Shown: positions 60,563-64,000 of the stretch, piece after piece
Position numbering within the stretch: the stretch's first letter is position 1
How the letters are laid out: each line of letters begins with the position of its first letter
NCBI GenBank assembly: GCA_947034895.1
Contig: OX344762.1
Coordinates: 43,318,760 to 43,382,759 of the forward strand
From: Rhytidiadelphus loreus
Lineage: Eukaryota > Streptophyta > Bryopsida > Hypnales > Hylocomiaceae
Direction: 5' to 3'
Length of the DNA stretch: 64,000 nt
Notes under the pieces: generated by a model
Database searches by the model: none
The model's input: only the letters and a program-made list of their open reading frames with translations
Told to the model about the DNA's origin: nothing
Made by a program: the position numbers and the translations under genes

Positions 60563-63560
60563 TATGTATTATGATACTTTATGAAACTCATAACAATTAA
60601 TTAAATCAAAGCAAGATGCTACGTGTTGTGAAAACATTGGTTGGAATATTCACAAGGTCAAGCTATGCAACAATATTTTCATTCATAACAAGGTTATAAT
60701 AAGTCAAAGGTGTTCTTATTCTTCTTTGACATAAACATGAAAAAGCTTATGTGATTTGGAGTATACTTGCTCTAAACACTATAATTACATGGCTTTATCT
60801 TTTTTTTGAATTTTTGTACATTTCTGCATACATCTTAGTACAAATATAATATTATTTACATCATTTTTATCAAATTAATTATAAAGGAAGTTAAATTATT
60901 TTTTTAAATGTTACTTTATATAAATGAGAGGTTATTTTTTAAAACAAAGCTTGTAAATACTATGTTCATCATCTACAAATCAATAAAAAAAATGTCCAAC
61001 ATAATAAAATGTTGAACTATTGAATTGACAAGATATCCATTTACATTCTTTACAATCATTGAGTTGCTCCCAATTATACACCAAATATCTACACATGTAA
61101 TATCCTACGGATAGTGGAAGAGACAATCTAAAAGTGGTAACTCAAAGGATGTGTTGCTCTTACATAACATTCTTGAATGAAAAGGTAGAAGGGACCTTCT
61201 ACAATATCATAGTTATAGTATCACATGCATAGATAAGCTTGCAATCAAAATGTTTGACTGCAAGAAAAGTTTTGATTCATAGAAAGCAAAGGATCCCATG
61301 TCTTGAAATCATAGAATGTTATGAAGCCTTTTGTAACCTTACTTCTTATAAAGTGTTTTTGCAATTTATTTATTTGTTTTAAAATAAAGTCTAAATTATA
61401 AGTAATATTTTTTTCAAGCTAAAAGCGTTTCTATTCAAATTTCTTCATCTAGGCCAAGGAAATTTAGAAACTAAATTCCTATTGGAAAGCTTTTGATATA
61501 AAACTCATGGTATTTAAATAGTTACTATATGTACTCTAAATAGGCACAGATGCACTATGAATAAGTTACATCAACTTTCTGAAGTTCATTAGGGGTTGTC
61601 ACACCTTCTTCATCCCATTCTCAATCTTCAAAGAATGGGAAAGTAGCAATTCCTAGTTGGCTCTCCTTGGCTTGCGGAGGTCCCATTATCTGAAAATTGA
61701 AGATGGCCATTAGCGTTAGTCACACTTTCTACACTAAGCAAACTCTGCGACAAAATGAGAATTTGGTAAGCAAAAAGAGGAGCCAATAGGGAGTAGTTAT
61801 GGGTGAAAAAGGTGTAACACCCTTATTTGGTGAGTCAATAGTGGAGATTGGAAAACTATGGAGAATAGTTTACTGGGGTAAGTTTGCTTGGTTCAAGGAT
61901 CCAATCAAACAAGTTGGACAACATCAACAATGGTGAAACCAATAGTAGAGGGGTCAAACTACGGAACTCAAAGGAATGTACTTTGCTTGCAAATGTTTTT
62001 CTACGCCCATTATTTGGTCTATAGTAGAATAATCAACGTATAAAAGCTTTTGCAACGGAAGTATATTCTACCAATGGGAAGCCACCTTTGTCCCCATTCT
62101 TTAAAGAACAGGCATGAAAGAAAGAAGGTGTAACCATCTCTATTATTCACCTCCAAAGGTGAAGAATGGTCACGAAGAAGATTTCTTCATAGATGTTTTA
62201 CTCAAGTTGTTAGGAAAGTACGTCCATTGTAATAATAACCGCAATTATTGCATTAGTAACCAATGCAACATCCTTGTGCAGCGTTGCAAATGTTCAACAT
62301 TCCTCATTAGAAGAGATTCCAAGACAAAGGAGGGCCATTTCAGGCATGTTTCCTACATTGGGAACAGTCAGAATTTTTAATTATTAAAAAATTAAAAAAT
62401 TGTTCAAAAAATATTTTTTTTTAAATTTAAATTTTATTTTTTAATTATTAATTAATTAATAGCTTCTGACATGATACAGTTACAACCACGGCAGATTGTT
62501 GCTGTGGCACAGTTCCCAACATTCCTCACTGTTTGGGAACGCTTGGGAACTCAGAGTCTTGTTTTGGCCTGAAAAATCTTCTAATGCAACATCCTTACAC
62601 CAATGTGAAATGACCAACCGTTGGATTCCATCACAAAATTTGCACCTGGTTTCTATGCTAGATAATATATGCAAGAGAGAAGAAAAAATGTTACTTCAAT
62701 CTCACTCCTCCCATGTCATTTATACCAAAAAAAAATTCATTTTTTAAGAAGTGCCAAAGTGGCGATATAAAATGTTATAGTGGTGCTCCAAATTTCAACA
62801 TTCATCCACATATTGGATAGAAAAGATCAAATTAACACATATCACATGTCTATAATTTGGTTTTCATTCACAATTTGGTGATTCCATCCAAGTTTTTTTT
62901 TATTTGAAATTTTTTGGCATTTTCATCCATTTTTCCTACGCATTATTCTGTCATTTTTTAGCTAGATTATTTTTTCTGATGCAATATGGCACCAGAAAGC
63001 CAAAAAAAACTGTTGTTTAGTATTGGTAACATTTTTGAATTTCTTCCGCCATTAAACACCCAGTTGATAATTCAATACAATTCAGCCTTTCTTCTTTATT
63101 TTTTGCAGTAGTGTCTACAAAATTTTGCTCGAAGTTAAAAATCATGGAAAATTTTGTACATAATTTTTGTAGCTATAATTAATGATTTTCTTAAATAGAA
63201 ATTGAAAACAAAATACTTATAAATCCTTATAAAATTTGAGTAAATAATTATATTTTCCTATTTACTCCTAAAGTCCTTGTCTCACCATATAGATCTCTGC
63301 ATGATATATATATTGAAACAAATGGACAATTTCAATTAATAAGTGGAAATAGTACAGAAAATGAGAGGACAAAAACCTCGGCGATCATTTTTACCTTTTC
63401 AAATTTTCACTAACCTTCAAACAAAATAAATCCAACAAATGACAAAACAACAAGCAACCCCAAAGCAAAGAATCAAGGCTCGCCGGAACAAGGAACCAAC
63501 GGACCAAGACCATAGCTAAGTAAAGTTGCCCATCTTACGGAGGGCCAAAACTACATGATA
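60563..63560. other. AT-rich intergenic DNA
   Basis: I see no supported gene. Two Cys- and Asn-containing plus-strand frames near 62.1-62.75 kb have repeated words (ATGCAACATCCTT at about 62264 and 62585; AACATTCCTCA at about 62297 and 62518), hinting at a diverged duplication across the AT-rich 62.38-62.46 kb block. Confidence 0.4.
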
Positions 63561-63673
63561 TTTGGAAATTGTTTATTGTCGCATTGCACTAGCTCTCATT
63601 GGTGGGTAATACTATTTTTGCAAAAGAAAATGCAATAAGCTAAGAGAAATAGTCACACACATATGGTAAAGAG

Positions 63674-63856
63674 TTGCAAAACCCCAAAGAAGATGGCATT
63701 TTGACTGCTTACTTGACCGAGCTGGTTAATGTTTTTGGACTCAACATGTTTGCGGTGGGTGGAAATTCTCAAGGACAAGCTCTACATTGGCATAGTAGGG
63801 GCTTCTACCACAAAACGGTGGAGATGCTCTTCAAATACCCAAGCGCCTTCAATTGA
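63674..63856 (+). other. Short protein-like fragment, unrecognised
   Basis: The frame gives EDGILTAYLTELVNVFGLNM, then FAVGGNSQGQALHWHSRGF and EMLFKYPSAF, which has the mix of a real globular protein rather than translated AT-rich DNA. It opens with a TTG, not an ATG, and ends at a TGA, so it is a fragment or one exon at most. I do not recognise the family. A decayed transposon protein is the most likely source. Confidence 0.3.
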
Positions 63857-64000
63857 GATCTGTTCACTTTAGAGGCAATGGCCACTTATATCTCCAACAA
63901 TACAACTTACTAAAACATACTCCCAACCAACCACAAGTCACAAAACTTACAAAAGCAATAAGTAAGCTATCATTCATTATGACAACTTCCTAATCCAAAG

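Overview
The window looks like nuclear DNA of a streptophyte (land plant or close algal relative). It is AT-rich, has interspersed transposons throughout, and holds one clearly intact intron-containing gene. That gene, on the minus strand at 44.9-47.3 kb, encodes a Rop GTPase-activating protein with a CRIB motif, an architecture typical of plants. Its short introns and AAACCCTAA-like boxes elsewhere fit a bryophyte-type or similarly compact genome, but the species cannot be fixed from the sequence.

Layout. 1-16 kb: AT-rich intergenic DNA with copies of a TTAA-flanked (piggyBac-like) non-autonomous element, hairpin repeats, a possible tRNA-derived SINE at 11.2-11.5 kb and a Tc1/mariner transposase relic at 16.0-16.65 kb. 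16.7-20.5 kb: less repetitive DNA with exon-like pieces that I do not recognise. 20.56-23.9 kb (minus): a hAT-type transposase-like pseudogene with six in-frame stops. 24.4-30.2 kb: CACTA-type MITEs, a 1.45-kb non-autonomous hAT element with a perfect 8-bp target duplication, a piggyBac transposase relic and a TIR element. 31-42 kb: a second, older copy of the hAT-like pseudogene, split by nested insertions: a 2.48-kb CACTA element full of AATATGACT repeats, a 2.65-kb pogo-like element with its own broken transposase, a CACTA MITE and a TTAA element. 44-48.9 kb: the RopGAP gene with a probable 5' UTR intron and GC-rich promoter. 49-64 kb: AT-rich DNA with further TTAA elements, a CACTA MITE, a 1.1-kb Mutator-like element and a foldback element.

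The striking property is the variety of cut-and-paste DNA transposons (hAT, CACTA, pogo, Tc1/mariner, piggyBac, Mutator-like) in one small region, with no recognisable LTR or LINE coding sequence. Target-site duplications were read directly for most elements. For the pogo element, the other hAT-like copy supplies the pre-insertion sequence. The RopGAP gene is the only gene with an assignable cellular role: switching off Rop/Rac small GTPases at the plasma membrane. The other coding relics are broken and are annotated as pseudogenes.
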